DNA from: Synechococcus sp. CS-1325
Lineage (GTDB): Bacteria > Cyanobacteriota > Cyanobacteriia > PCC-6307 > Cyanobiaceae
Length of the DNA: 64,000 bases
Assembly: GCA_025128135.1 (NCBI GenBank)
Contig: JAHLYW010000004.1
Coordinates: forward strand, 43,609 to 107,608
Reading direction: 5' to 3'
Both the position numbers and the translations under genes were made by a program. Numbering within the stretch: the first letter of the stretch is position 1; every line of letters begins with the position of its first letter. The notes under the pieces were generated by a model that searched no databases, was not told where the DNA came from, and saw only the letters and a program-made list of their open reading frames with translations. Positions 27,922-37,068 of the stretch are shown piece by piece.

Positions 27922-28686
27922 ATGACCTGGTGGACGGCTCCGCCACCCCTTCCCCCGCAGACCGTGGCCGCCTGGCTGCTGGCTCTGGGGCTGAATGGGT
28001 TGCTGATCACCCTGGCCCAGCGCCTGCCGCTGCTCACCCGTGCCGGCTGGGTGCATGCCGGCATCCTCGGCACCGTGCTGTGGGGAAGCCTGGGCTGGCG
28101 CGGCTGGCTGGCCGTGGTGCTCTATCTGGCCCTGGGTTCCCTGGTGACCCGAATGGGCTTTCAACGCAAGCAGGCCGCGGGGCTGGCCGAAGCGCGGGGC
28201 GGTCGCCGCGGCCCTGAGAACGTCTGGGGATCAGCGGCGACCGGGGCCGGCCTCGCCCTGCTGTGCACCCCACCCGGCGCTCCGGTGGGCCTGCTGCTGC
28301 TGGGCTTCGGCGCCAGTTTCGCCGCCAAACTGGCGGACACCTGCGGCAGCGAGATCGGCAAGCGCTGGGGCCGCACCACGGTGCTGATCACCAGCCTGCG
28401 GCCCGTGCCGCCGGGCACGGAGGGGGCGATCAGCCTGGAGGGCAGCCTGGCCAGCCTGGTGGGAAGCGGCACCATGGCCCTGCTGCTGCTGGGCCTCGGT
28501 GTGCTCTCATCAGCGGCGGCCTGGTGGCTGGTGACCCTGGTCGGGTTGGTGGCCACCCTGCTCGAAAGCCTGATCGGCGCCACCCTTCAACCCCGGCTGG
28601 CCTGGCTGAGCAATGAACTGGTCAATGGGCTGCAGACCCTGATCGCCGCGCTGCTGGCGATCGCCCTGGCCCTGCTGCTGCCCTGA
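27922..28686 (+). CDS. DUF92/TIGR00297 integral membrane protein (VTE6-like)
   Basis: 254 residues with about six or seven membrane helices. The hallmark GFGASFAAKLADTCGSEIGKRWG is followed by VPPGTEGAISLEGSLASLVGS, the most conserved part of the family. The plant member VTE6 is a phytyl-phosphate kinase in tocopherol and phylloquinone synthesis, and cyanobacterial members are thought to share this. The ATG at 27922 is chosen because the frame upstream reads across the divergent small gene. Its 3' end overlaps the sigma factor gene by 65 bp. Confidence 0.86.
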   Translation: MTWWTAPPPLPPQTVAAWLLALGLNGLLITLAQRLPLLTRAGWVHAGILGTVLWGSLGWRGWLAVVLYLALGSLVTRMGFQRKQAAGLAEARGGRRGPENVWGSAATGAGLALLCTPPGAPVGLLLLGFGASFAAKLADTCGSEIGKRWGRTTVLITSLRPVPPGTEGAISLEGSLASLVGSGTMALLLLGLGVLSSAAAWWLVTLVGLVATLLESLIGATLQPRLAWLSNELVNGLQTLIAALLAIALALLLP

Positions 28687-29518
28687 GCTGGAGCGCGCCT
28701 GCCTCCAGCCGCAACGGCGGAGTGAACAGCTCACCAAGCTCCACTCCGATCTCCTGACGCAGCTGGACCAGCAGGGTTTCACAGCGCTTCTGGGCGGCCC
28801 GGGCCCTGAGGCCGACCAGCTCGCCGAGCTCCCGCCAGGAGGCTCCCTCGAGCACGCGCCCCTCCAGCAGCCGGCGGTGGGCTGGATCAAGGCGGCCGAG
28901 GCGCCGACGCAGCCAGTCCTGGGGTTCGGCGTCGCAACAGGGCGACTCCACTGAACTGTCGGGCCGGCAGGGATGGGGGGGCTGGCTCGCTTCGATCTGC
29001 GCCAGCAGGGGCAAGGAGCCACCATCCCCATCCGCAGCGGCGGCAGGGGCATCGAGGCTGCGGATCCGCAGGGCGCGGTGCAGGGCGCAGGCCTCCCGCC
29101 AGCGGTCGACGCGACAGCCGAGCGCCGCCGCCAGTTCGGCTTCGCTCAGGGCTGGCGACTGCTGCTGCAGCCGCTGGCCGCGGCAGTGGAGTTCGCGCAA
29201 CTGGCGCGAACAGCGCAGCGGTTGGTGATGGTCGCGGAGATGATGTTGCATGGCGCCCCGGATGTAGGGCACCGCATAGCTGCTGAGGGCCTGGGCCTGG
29301 TGCGGATCGAAGCGCTCGATCGCCCGGATCAGGCCGAGGCAGCCCAGTTGCACCAGATCCTCGAACGGCAGGGAGGTGGTGCGGCTCTGGCGCTCGGCCA
29401 CCTGGCGCACCAGGGGAAGGTTGAGTTCGACGATGCGGTTGCGGTCGCGGGGGTCGGCACTGGCGCGGTAACGCGCGAGGAGACTGGCGTTGAGGGAGGC
29501 GAAAGGCTGATCCGACAC
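28622..29518 (-). CDS. Alternative RNA polymerase sigma factor (SigB/F/G-like)
   Basis: 298 residues from a GTG. Region 2 is clear: NRIVELNLPLVRQVAER and LPFEDLVQLGCLGLIRAIERFDP, then SSYAVPYIRGAMQHHLRDH. Region 4 is RLDPAHRRLLEGRVLEGASWRELGELVGL. Region 1.1 is missing and the central region 3 is short, as in group 3 (stress or developmental) factors. A 32-bp inverted repeat sits directly upstream of the start. The last 20 residues, overlapping the DUF92 gene, are low-complexity. Confidence 0.86.
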   Translation of the reverse strand: MSDQPFASLNASLLARYRASADPRDRNRIVELNLPLVRQVAERQSRTTSLPFEDLVQLGCLGLIRAIERFDPHQAQALSSYAVPYIRGAMQHHLRDHHQPLRCSRQLRELHCRGQRLQQQSPALSEAELAAALGCRVDRWREACALHRALRIRSLDAPAAAADGDGGSLPLLAQIEASQPPHPCRPDSSVESPCCDAEPQDWLRRRLGRLDPAHRRLLEGRVLEGASWRELGELVGLRARAAQKRCETLLVQLRQEIGVELGELFTPPLRLEAGALQLRAAAGPGRSPAARRSGSAAH

Positions 29519-29523
29519 GGGAA

Positions 29524-29555
29524 AGAGGGGGGTGAAAACCGTGGTTTCACCCTCT
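29524..29555 (-). terminator. Imperfect hairpin between GDSL hydrolase and sigma factor
   Basis: AGAGGG...ACC pairs with GGTTTCACCCTCT around a 2-nt loop, with a small bulge. On the minus strand it lies about 70 bp after the hydrolase stop and is followed by TTTCCC. It could be an intrinsic terminator or a structure in the sigma factor leader. Only 5 bp separate it from the sigma GTG. Confidence 0.4.
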
Positions 29556-29624
29556 GTCCGGTGCGGCCTTCCAGGCCATTCCCCAGCCGGGGGAACTTCT
29601 CTCCCCCATCCGGGTGATCCCCGT

Positions 29625-30302
29625 TCAGCGGCCTGGGGTGCTGACCAGCGCGGTCTCCAGCTCGGCCCAGCGCAACAGGGCAGGCCACTGAATCACCCGC
29701 TCATAGACCCGCTGATGGCCGGCGGCGTTGAGATGGAGGCCATCGGCATCGATCAGCCGCAGCCAGTGGGGATCGGCGAGCAGCGGCTCCAGCAGCGGCA
29801 GGAAGGGCAGATCGGCCTCCAGGCAGGCCTCCTCCAGCAACCGCTCGTAGCGGTGCACCGTGGCCAGGTCGTACCAGAGGCAATCGGCGTAGGGCATCAC
29901 CGCCTCATCCACCGGCGCCAGCCCGAGCACCAGCACCGGGGCCAGCGCCCTGGCCTGGGGCAGCAACTGCTGAAGGCCGAACAGGAACGCATCGGGGCCC
30001 AGCTGATGGCGGCCATCGCGGCGGCCCACCCGGGCGGTGTCGTTGAGGCCGATGTTGATCAGGATGCCCTGGGGCGCCTGGCGCCGCAGTTCGCCCCGGC
30101 AGCCCACCTCGGCGGGCAGGCGGGCGGCCAGCCGCTCCAGCCCGTCGCCCCGCACCCCGAGGTTGTAGAGCACCGGCCCGTCCGGCAGGCCCATCCAGTG
30201 GCGCCTGAGCCGTTCGCACCAGCCGCCGTGGTCGGGATCGCCCCAGCCATAGGCGCTGCTGTCGCCCAGCACCACGAGCTTGCGGGGGATGGCTAGGGGC
30301 AT
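29625..30302 (-). CDS. SGNH/GDSL-family hydrolase
   Basis: 225 residues. Block I is VVLGDSSAYGWGD with the nucleophile Ser, the block II Gly is in YNLGVRGDG, block III Asn is in INIGLNDT, and the catalytic Asp-His pair is in DADGLHLNAAGH. It lacks a signal peptide, so it probably works in the cytoplasm. Substrates of this family range from lipids to acylated sugars and cannot be predicted here. Confidence 0.88.
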   Translation of the reverse strand: MPLAIPRKLVVLGDSSAYGWGDPDHGGWCERLRRHWMGLPDGPVLYNLGVRGDGLERLAARLPAEVGCRGELRRQAPQGILINIGLNDTARVGRRDGRHQLGPDAFLFGLQQLLPQARALAPVLVLGLAPVDEAVMPYADCLWYDLATVHRYERLLEEACLEADLPFLPLLEPLLADPHWLRLIDADGLHLNAAGHQRVYERVIQWPALLRWAELETALVSTPGR

Positions 30303-30344
30303 GGGCGGGGGATAGGCGGACCTGGGGGAAATCGATGCAAGGCT

Positions 30345-31922
30345 TCAGGCCGCCAGCAACCGGTGGCGGACACGATCGCTGAGATCCTCCCCCAGCAGGG
30401 TCAGGGCGGCGTAGACCGCCACCAGGGCAAGAAGCTGATCGACGGCGAAGGAGCTGAGGGCTTCGAGCAACAGGGTTCCCAGCCCTGCCGCCCCCACCAG
30501 CCCGACCACCACGGTTTCGCGCAGGATCACATCGGCGCGGTAGGCGCCATAGGCCAGGTAGGAGCGGGACAGGCCGCTGAAGCGGCCATAGAACAGGGCG
30601 AGCCGCGGTCCGCAGCCGGCGCAGCGCAGGGCAGCCTCGGCGCCCCCCCCAGCCGCGTCGGCCGCTTCCAGCAGCAGGCGACCAAGCACACCAAGGTTGT
30701 GAAAGGCGAGGGCCAGGGCCGCGGTGATCAGGCCGGGCTTGAGCACGAACAACAGCAGCAGGGCCGTCAGCGGTGGCGGCCAGAGCCGCCCCAGGGCCCA
30801 GAGGCCCTGCAGCAGCAACCGGCCCCAGGGCCAGGGGGCGACCAGCAGCAAGAGCAGCGGCGCGACACCCACCGCCAGGGCGGCGGCCAGCAGGGTGAGC
30901 AGCAGCGTGCTGGCCACCATCGCCCCCCAGGGCAGGGCAAGCACCGCCGGCCAGTCGGGATGGAAGGGCGGCAATGCCTGCACCACCAGCAACGCCGCCG
31001 GGTTCACCCCGAGCGCCAGGGCCAGCAGCAGCAGGACGGGCAGCAGGGCCAGCGTGGCAAGCAGCAGTTCACGGCCACGGCTGCCGACGGCACCGGCCGC
31101 CAGACCGAAGCGTCCCGGCATGCCCCAGCGCCGGCGCAGCAGCCGCACCAGCCCCTCCAGCAGCAGCATCACAGCGAGCAGCAGCCACAGGCAGGTCCAG
31201 AGCTCATGGAACTGCAGGGACTGGAGGGTGAGCCGCAACTCCGTGCCCAGGCCGCCCAGACCGAACACCCCCAGCAGGGTGGCGCTGCGCAGGGCACACT
31301 CCAGCCGGTACCCGCCATAGCTGAACACCCCGGGCAACAGGGCCGGACCCAGGGCGGTGAGAAGGGCGGCGGGGGCGGCGGCCCCGGCGGCGCGCAGGGC
31401 CTCGAGCGGAGCGGTGGGCAAGGCATCGAGCAGGTCGCTCACCACCCGCGCCACCAGGGCGGCGTAGGGGATGGCGATCGCCAGCACCGCCACGGCCGGC
31501 TGCAGGCCGACCAGCTGCAGCAGCAGCAGACCCCACAGCAACTCATGAATCGAGCGCGGGATCGCCAGCAAGCGCCGCAGGGCACCGGCAGGCCATACCC
31601 GCCCGGCCATCGTGCGCCAGACGGTGCGGGAGCTCAGCACCCCTCCCACCAGCCCCAGGGCGAGGCTGACGGCCCAGCCGAGCAGGGCAACGGCCACGGT
31701 CACCCCCAGCCCCCTCAGGGCGGAAGCCAGCAGGACGGGATCGCCCGAGGGGGTGATGGCGGCGAAGGCGAACTGGCCGATCAGCTCCCAGCCGCCGCCA
31801 TGGACCACAGCCGGCAGCACCGCCGCCAGGGGAAGCAGCACCAGGGCCGGCAGCAGAATCAGCAGCGGTGCGGCGGGCCGGCGCTGCGACCAGGGGTGCT
31901 GGGCCGGGGCCAGGGGGGTCAT
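30345..31922 (-). CDS. phnE: Phosphonate/phosphite-type ABC transporter permease, double-length PhnE
   Basis: 525 residues with two permease units. Usual PhnE has one unit of about 270 residues. The first unit carries RSIHELLWGLLLLQLVGL and an EAA-like loop near ALRAAGAAAPAALLTALGPAL; the second has ALRCAGCGPRLALFYGRFSGLSRSYLAYGAYRADVILRE. The gene overlaps phnC by 4 bp. A fused permease would supply both membrane halves in one chain. The substrate is inferred from the PhnD and PhnC neighbours; no C-P lyase or phosphite dehydrogenase is adjacent. Confidence 0.85.
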   Translation of the reverse strand: MTPLAPAQHPWSQRRPAAPLLILLPALVLLPLAAVLPAVVHGGGWELIGQFAFAAITPSGDPVLLASALRGLGVTVAVALLGWAVSLALGLVGGVLSSRTVWRTMAGRVWPAGALRRLLAIPRSIHELLWGLLLLQLVGLQPAVAVLAIAIPYAALVARVVSDLLDALPTAPLEALRAAGAAAPAALLTALGPALLPGVFSYGGYRLECALRSATLLGVFGLGGLGTELRLTLQSLQFHELWTCLWLLLAVMLLLEGLVRLLRRRWGMPGRFGLAAGAVGSRGRELLLATLALLPVLLLLALALGVNPAALLVVQALPPFHPDWPAVLALPWGAMVASTLLLTLLAAALAVGVAPLLLLLVAPWPWGRLLLQGLWALGRLWPPPLTALLLLFVLKPGLITAALALAFHNLGVLGRLLLEAADAAGGGAEAALRCAGCGPRLALFYGRFSGLSRSYLAYGAYRADVILRETVVVGLVGAAGLGTLLLEALSSFAVDQLLALVAVYAALTLLGEDLSDRVRHRLLAA

Positions 31923-32725
31923 CGAGGCTCCGCCAGAGCGGGCATGGATTCGGCGCCGTAGAGCGACTGGATCAAGGCGGCATCAAGCGCCGCCGGGGGC
32001 GCATCCAGCACCAGCCGGCCCGCCCTGAGGGCGAGCACCCGGTCGAAACCACTAACCAGATCAGGCCGGTGCAGGCTGAGCAGCAGGGCGCGCGGGGCGG
32101 TGGCCTGGCGCAGCAGCAGGGTCAGCAACTCCGCCGCCAGGCGTGGATCGAGGTGGGCCAGGGGCTCGTCGGCCAGCAACAGGGTCGGCTGCTGACGCAG
32201 CAGCCGGGCGATCGCCAGCCGCTGACGCTGGCCGCCGGAGAGGGCCGTGACCGACTGGGGCAGCAGGGCTGGATCCAGATCCACCTGGCGCAGGGCGGCG
32301 GCGTTGGCCGCTGTCTCGAGGGGCTGCAGCAGGTTGCGCAGGGCCCGGGGCCAGCCCCACTCCGCCAGTCGGGCAGCGTTGAGGTTCTGCTGGACGCTGA
32401 GCTCCTCGATCAGGCGCAGGTCCTGCCAGAGGGTGCCGATCCGGGCCCGCTGCCGCTGCCGCAGCCGCTGGGAGCGGGCCGGTGGCGCCCCCTCCCAGAA
32501 CAGCTCACCACCGCTGGGCTGCAGCAGGCCGTTGGCCACGGCCAGCAGGGTGCTCTTGCCGGCACCGCTGGCGCCGAGCAGGGCCACCCGCTCGCCTGCC
32601 CGCAACTGCAGGGAAACCCCCGCCAGGCGATCAGCGCCCCGGCCCGGCACCGTGACATCGCGAAGCTCCAGCACCAGCGATGGCGAGCCGGACCCAGGGC
32701 CCGATGGCGAGCCGGAGCGGGTCAT
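31919..32725 (-). CDS. phnC: Phosphonate/phosphite-type ABC transporter ATPase PhnC
   Basis: 268 residues. Walker A is LLGASGAGKST, the signature is LSGGQRQRLAIA, Walker B is LLLADEPLAHLD, and the switch His is in LLSLHRPD. The order phnD-phnC-phnE on the minus strand and 3-4 bp spacings mark one operon. It energises uptake through the fused PhnE. Confidence 0.88.
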   Translation of the reverse strand: MTRSGSPSGPGSGSPSLVLELRDVTVPGRGADRLAGVSLQLRAGERVALLGASGAGKSTLLAVANGLLQPSGGELFWEGAPPARSQRLRQRQRARIGTLWQDLRLIEELSVQQNLNAARLAEWGWPRALRNLLQPLETAANAAALRQVDLDPALLPQSVTALSGGQRQRLAIARLLRQQPTLLLADEPLAHLDPRLAAELLTLLLRQATAPRALLLSLHRPDLVSGFDRVLALRAGRLVLDAPPAALDAALIQSLYGAESMPALAEPR

Positions 32726-32728
32726 CGC

Positions 32729-33694
32729 TCAGCGAATCTTGCCGATCTCGCGGCCCACCTTCTCGATCGGGTCGTACAGCCGCGGAGTCGCCGGAATGAA
32801 GCGCTTCGCACCGAACAGATCAAGGATCTGGGCCTGCTGGGGATTGCTGGCGCGCAGATTCACGAAGGTGGACTGGAGCCTGGCGGTGAAGCCCTTGCCG
32901 AAGCGCTGGTCGAGATTCGGCTGGGCGAGCCAGTGGTAGTTGGCGTAACCGGGGGTTCGCCAGATCACGATCACCTTCTTCGGGTCGGTCTTGCCGGAGC
33001 TGAGATTGCTCTGCCACACCTCCTCGTTCACCACCCCCGCCTGGTAGGCGCCGCTCTGCACGAGGGCGATCGTGGCGTCGTGGCTGCTGCTGAAGCCCGG
33101 GGCGCCGCCGGCGAAATCGCTCAGCCGCACGCCGGCCTGGCCGAGGAAGTACTGGGGCATCAGCCGACCGGAGGTGGAGCTCTCCGAACCGAAGGTGAAG
33201 CGCTTGCCCTTGAGCACGCTCAGCCCCTTCTGGTTGGCGATCGGCTTGATGCCACTGGCGGTGTTGGCGATGAAGAAGCTCTGGAAGGAGGCGTCGATGT
33301 CGCGCTGGGCGATCACCCTGGCGCCGGGCTTCTGCAGCCGGGCCTGAACACCGGTGAGGGCTCCGAACCAGACCAGATCCAGATCGCCGCGGCGGAAGGC
33401 GCTCACGGCGGCGGTGTAATCGGTCACTGGCACGTACTTCACCGGCACGCCGAGGCTGCGGCTGAGTTCGTTCGCCAGCAGGGGGTAGAGGCGGTTGAGG
33501 GTTTCGGGCTTCTGATCAGGAATGGCGCTGATCCGCAGCAGCTTCTGCTGGGCCTGGGCGCCGGGAAGGAGCGGAGCGGCGGCGGGGGTGACAGGGGGGA
33601 GGACCGCCGGCAGGAGCAGCATGGCCAGGCCGGCCAGCACGGCGGTCGAACGTTCTCGGAGCCGCAGGACAGGGCGGCGGAAAGGAGATGACAT
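32729..33694 (-). CDS. phnD: Phosphate/phosphite/phosphonate-binding protein PhnD
   Basis: 321 residues from the ATG at 33694. A signal peptide (residues about 15-38, ending near AQA) exports it. The mature part begins LLRISAIPDQKPETLNRLYPLL and has YVPVTDYTAAVSAFRRGDLDLVWFGALTG, FGSESSTSGRLMPQYFLGQAGV and SSSHDATIALVQSGAYQAG, all typical of this binding-protein family. Which phosphorus compound it binds is not decided by these motifs. An upstream aminotransferase stop lies 19 bp away. Confidence 0.9.
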   Translation of the reverse strand: MSSPFRRPVLRLRERSTAVLAGLAMLLLPAVLPPVTPAAAPLLPGAQAQQKLLRISAIPDQKPETLNRLYPLLANELSRSLGVPVKYVPVTDYTAAVSAFRRGDLDLVWFGALTGVQARLQKPGARVIAQRDIDASFQSFFIANTASGIKPIANQKGLSVLKGKRFTFGSESSTSGRLMPQYFLGQAGVRLSDFAGGAPGFSSSHDATIALVQSGAYQAGVVNEEVWQSNLSSGKTDPKKVIVIWRTPGYANYHWLAQPNLDQRFGKGFTARLQSTFVNLRASNPQQAQILDLFGAKRFIPATPRLYDPIEKVGREIGKIR

Positions 33695-33713
33695 CAGAAA
33701 AAAGGGGGGGATT

Positions 33714-34892
33714 TCAGAGGCTGGCCAGGAAACGCTCAAGGCGGGCCAGGCCATCGGTGATGGTGGCGGGGGAGGCGGCGCAGGAGAGCCGGATGCAGCG
33801 GTCGTCGCCGAAGGCCACCCCCGGCACCACCGCCAGACCCACCTGTTCGAGCAGCTGGTTGGAGAACCGCATCGAATCGAGCCCGTAGCTGCCCACATCC
33901 GGGAAGGCGTAGAAGGCGCCCTGGGGAGGCTTCAGCCGGATTCCAGGCAGGGCCCGCAGACCATCACTGAGCAGGCGGCGGCGCTGGTTGAACTGTTCGG
34001 CCATCGCCTGAACGCACTGGCGCGACCCCTGCAGAGCCGCCAGGGCGCCGTACTGGGCGAAGGTGCAGACATTGCTGGTGCTCTGACTCTGCAGGGCGCT
34101 GGCGGCGGCGATCACCTCACGGGGCCCGGCCAGGTATCCCAGCCGCCAACCGGTCATCGCCCAGCCCTTGGCGAAGCCGTTGACCACGAACACCCGATGC
34201 CGCAGATCGGGGGCAATCGCCGCGAAGCTGTGGTGCTGCTGGCCCGGCGCCAGCAGGAACTCATAGATCTCGTCGCAGACCACCGCCACCTGGGGATGGC
34301 GCCGCAGCACCGCTGCCAGCCCCTCCAGCTCAGCGCGGCTGATCACCATGCCGGTGGGGTTGGCGGGGCTGTTCAGCACCAGCAGCTTGCTGGCCGGGGT
34401 GATCGCAGCCTCCAGCAGCTCCGGGCGAAGGCGGAAACCATCACTGGCCTCGCTCGGCAGCAGCCGCACCGAGGCCCCGGCCAGCTGGGCCATCTCGGGG
34501 TAGCTCAGCCAGTAAGGAGCGGGAAGCAGCAGCTCATCACCAGGGCCGAGCAGCACCTGGAAAAGATTGAACAAGGCCTGCTTGCCGCCGTTGGTGACCA
34601 GCACCTGATCAGGGGTGGTGGGGATGCCGTTCTCATCGCTGAGCTTGGTGGCGATCGCCTGGCGCACGGCCGGTTCGCCGGCGGCGGGGCCATAACGGGT
34701 GGCACCACGGGCGAGGGCCTCACTGGCCGCCTCGCGGATGAAGGCGGGAGTTTCGAAATCCGGTTCGCCGGCACTGAGGCTGCAGATGTCGTATCCGTCG
34801 GCCCGGAGCGCACGGGCCCTGGCCGAGATGGCGAGGGTGAGCGAGGGCTGCAGAGCGATCGCCCTTGCCGACAGATTCAACGGGCAGGGCAT
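33714..34892 (-). CDS. PLP-dependent aminotransferase, aspartate aminotransferase family
   Basis: 392 residues from the ATG at 34892 (MPCPLNLSARAIALQPS). It belongs to fold type I, subgroup I. Features are SLSAGEPDFETP, ATRYGPAAGEPAVRQAIA, VTNGGKQALFNL, LNSPANPTGMV, CDEIYEFL, and the PLP lysine in NGFAKGWAMTGWRLGY, where the common Ser before Lys is Ala. IRLSCAAS near the C-terminus supplies the substrate carboxylate Arg. The likely reaction is aspartate/2-oxoglutarate or prephenate transamination. It precedes phnD on the same strand by 19 bp. Confidence 0.9.
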   Translation of the reverse strand: MPCPLNLSARAIALQPSLTLAISARARALRADGYDICSLSAGEPDFETPAFIREAASEALARGATRYGPAAGEPAVRQAIATKLSDENGIPTTPDQVLVTNGGKQALFNLFQVLLGPGDELLLPAPYWLSYPEMAQLAGASVRLLPSEASDGFRLRPELLEAAITPASKLLVLNSPANPTGMVISRAELEGLAAVLRRHPQVAVVCDEIYEFLLAPGQQHHSFAAIAPDLRHRVFVVNGFAKGWAMTGWRLGYLAGPREVIAAASALQSQSTSNVCTFAQYGALAALQGSRQCVQAMAEQFNQRRRLLSDGLRALPGIRLKPPQGAFYAFPDVGSYGLDSMRFSNQLLEQVGLAVVPGVAFGDDRCIRLSCAASPATITDGLARLERFLASL

Positions 34893-34955
34893 CAGCGTCG
34901 TCGCAGCGTTCGACCGCAACATGGGCGGTGGCACTCAGGCAATGGAGCGCGTGAA

Positions 34956-35591
34956 ATGAAGAAGTCATCTTGCCTGACGCCGATCGATCCCGGCTGGCCC
35001 AGCCCCGGACGGCTCAGCCGCCTCCAGGCGGCCTGCGCGGCCTGCCGCCGCTGTGGCCTAGCTGAAGGCCGTGTGCAGGTGGTGGTCAGCCGCGGCAGCC
35101 CCACCGCCCGGTTGATGGTGATCGGCGAGGGGCCCGGCGCCGAAGAGGATGCCACCGGCTTCCCCTTCGTGGGCCGGGCCGGCCGGCTGCTCGATCAGCT
35201 GCTGGCGACCGTAGCGATTGACACCAATCGTGATGCCTACATCTGCAACGTGGTGAAGTGCCGGCCGCCCGGCAACCGCAAACCCACCCGCGAGGAAATG
35301 GCGGCCTGCCTGCCCTGGCTGCTGGAGCAGGTGGAGCTGGTGCAACCCCAGGTGATCCTGCTGGCCGGCGCCACGGCTGTGCAGGCGGTGCTGGGAATCA
35401 AGGGCGGCATCACAAGGTTGCGGGGCCAGTGGCAATGCTGGCAGGGGCGCTGCTGCCTGCCGATCCTTCACCCCTCCTATCTGCTCCGCAATCCCTCCAG
35501 CCAGCCGAACACGCCGAAGTGGCACACCCTGCAGGATCTGCAGGCGGTGAAGCGGCGGCTCGATCATCCAGAAGACTGGGCTGAGGGCTGA
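34956..35591 (+). CDS. Family 4 uracil-DNA glycosylase (iron-sulfur type)
   Basis: 211 residues from the ATG at 34956; the longer frame upstream runs over the aminotransferase and is not real. CAACRRCGL provides the first pair of cluster cysteines. GEGPGAEEDATGFPFVGRAGRLLDQLL is the family 4 signature, with YICNVVKCRPPGNRKP and ILHPSYLLRN as further active-site blocks. It removes uracil from DNA to start base excision repair. It is divergent from the aminotransferase (63 bp). Confidence 0.92.
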   Translation: MKKSSCLTPIDPGWPSPGRLSRLQAACAACRRCGLAEGRVQVVVSRGSPTARLMVIGEGPGAEEDATGFPFVGRAGRLLDQLLATVAIDTNRDAYICNVVKCRPPGNRKPTREEMAACLPWLLEQVELVQPQVILLAGATAVQAVLGIKGGITRLRGQWQCWQGRCCLPILHPSYLLRNPSSQPNTPKWHTLQDLQAVKRRLDHPEDWAEG

Positions 35592-35694
35592 GGGCTCATT
35601 GCTGAAGCCTGGGGCAGCCCTGATCGCCCCTATCGCTTGATCGTCAGTTCCCTGGCCGCTGTGACAGGCTTTGGCCAACCCCGGCCCACCCGCG

Positions 35695-36939
35695 ATGACC
35701 GGCACCCTCGCCCGCCCCGACACCAGCCTTGCGGGCCTACCCGCCGACTGGGCCAGCAACCCCCGCTACGACACCCTGATCACCCGCCGCAAAACCCGCA
35801 GTGTGCGGGTGGGTGATGTCTGGGTGGGCAGCGAGCACCCGGTGGTGGTGCAGTCGATGATCAACGAGGACACCCTCGACATCGCCGGTGCCACCGCCGG
35901 CATCCGCCGCCTGCACGAAGCCGGCTGCGAGATCGTGCGGCTCACTGTGCCGAGCCTGGGCCATGCCAAGGCGGTGGGGGAGATCCGCAAGCGCCTCGAA
36001 GACAGCTACCAGAGCGTGCCGCTGGTGGCCGATGTGCACCACAACGGCATGAAGATCGCCCTCGAGGTGGCCCAGCACGTCGACAAGGTGCGGATCAACC
36101 CGGGGCTGTACGTGTTCGACAAGCCCGACCCCAACCGCACCGAGTTCACGCCCGAGGAAGTGGCGGCGATCGGCGAGCGCATCCAGACCACCCTCGAACC
36201 GCTGGTGAGCCTGCTCAAGGAACAGGACAAGGGGTTGCGGATCGGGGTCAACCACGGCTCCCTGGCCGAGCGCATGCTGTTCACCTACGGGGATACGCCC
36301 CTGGGAATGGTCGAGAGCGCCATGGAGTTCATCCAGATCTGCGATCGCCTCGACTTCCACAACATCGTGGTGTCGATGAAAGCCTCAAGGGCCCCGGTGA
36401 TGCTGGCCGCCTACCGGATGATGGCCGACCGCATGGACGCCGCCGGCTTCCACTACCCGCTGCATCTGGGCGTCACCGAAGCCGGCGACGGCGACTACGG
36501 CCGCATCAAGAGCACCGCCGGCATCGCCACCCTGCTGGCCGAGGGCCTCGGCGACACGATCCGGGTGTCGCTCACCGAGGCGCCGGAGAAGGAAATTCCG
36601 GTCTGCTACTCGATCCTGCAGGCCCTGGGCCTCAGGAAAACCATGGTGGAGTATGTGGCCTGCCCCAGCTGCGGCCGCACGCTCTTCAACCTGGAGGAGG
36701 TGCTGCATGTGGTGCGCAACGCCACCGCCCACCTCACCGGCCTCGACATCGCCGTGATGGGCTGCATCGTGAATGGCCCCGGCGAAATGGCCGACGCCGA
36801 CTACGGCTACGTGGGCAAGACCCCCGGCACCATCTCCCTGTACCGCGGCCGCGACGAAATCCGCCGGGTGCCGGAAGCCGAAGGTGTGGAGGCGCTGATC
36901 GCCCTGATCAAGGAAGACGGCCGCTGGGTCGATCCCTGA
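35695..36939 (+). CDS. ispG: 4-hydroxy-3-methylbut-2-enyl diphosphate synthase IspG
   Basis: 414 residues from the ATG at 35695. IspG reduces MEcPP in the penultimate MEP-pathway step using a [4Fe-4S] cluster. The TIM-barrel start is [65 protein letters not shown] and [17 protein letters not shown] follow. The cluster cysteines are in [10 protein letters not shown] and [21 protein letters not shown]. An upstream TTG at 35671 is possible but less likely. Confidence 0.95.
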   Translation: MTGTLARPDTSLAGLPADWASNPRYDTLITRRKTRSVRVGDVWVGSEHPVVVQSMINEDTLDIAGATAGIRRLHEAGCEIVRLTVPSLGHAKAVGEIRKRLEDSYQSVPLVADVHHNGMKIALEVAQHVDKVRINPGLYVFDKPDPNRTEFTPEEVAAIGERIQTTLEPLVSLLKEQDKGLRIGVNHGSLAERMLFTYGDTPLGMVESAMEFIQICDRLDFHNIVVSMKASRAPVMLAAYRMMADRMDAAGFHYPLHLGVTEAGDGDYGRIKSTAGIATLLAEGLGDTIRVSLTEAPEKEIPVCYSILQALGLRKTMVEYVACPSCGRTLFNLEEVLHVVRNATAHLTGLDIAVMGCIVNGPGEMADADYGYVGKTPGTISLYRGRDEIRRVPEAEGVEALIALIKEDGRWVDP

Positions 36940-37027
36940 GGCCGCTGGGCCAGCGCCGGGTGGCCGGGTCACATCCAGACGTGGCTGCAACCGGCCATCC
37001 CCCTGTGCTGAGGCCAACCGGGCGGGC

Positions 37028-37033
37028 TAGCTT
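37028..37033 (+). promoter_or_regulatory. Candidate -10 element for the carboxyl-terminal protease
   Basis: TAGCTT within CTAGCTTGAAGCTT, 35 bp upstream of the ATG at 37069. No -35 box is evident. Confidence 0.25.
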
Positions 37034-37068
37034 GAAGCTTCCACTCACGGTGCCCGGAGTCTTCGCCA

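Noticed and set aside
30363-31961. 532-codon plus-strand frame opposite phnE
   Set aside because: Low-complexity Gln/Arg/Gly product with no domain; explained by codon bias of the fused permease on the other strand.
31868-33691. 607-codon plus-strand frame opposite phnC and phnD
   Set aside because: No domain; both minus-strand genes are clear family members in a tight operon.
33522-34955. N-terminal extension of the uracil-DNA glycosylase frame
   Set aside because: It lies antisense to the aminotransferase; family members start near the ATG at 34956.
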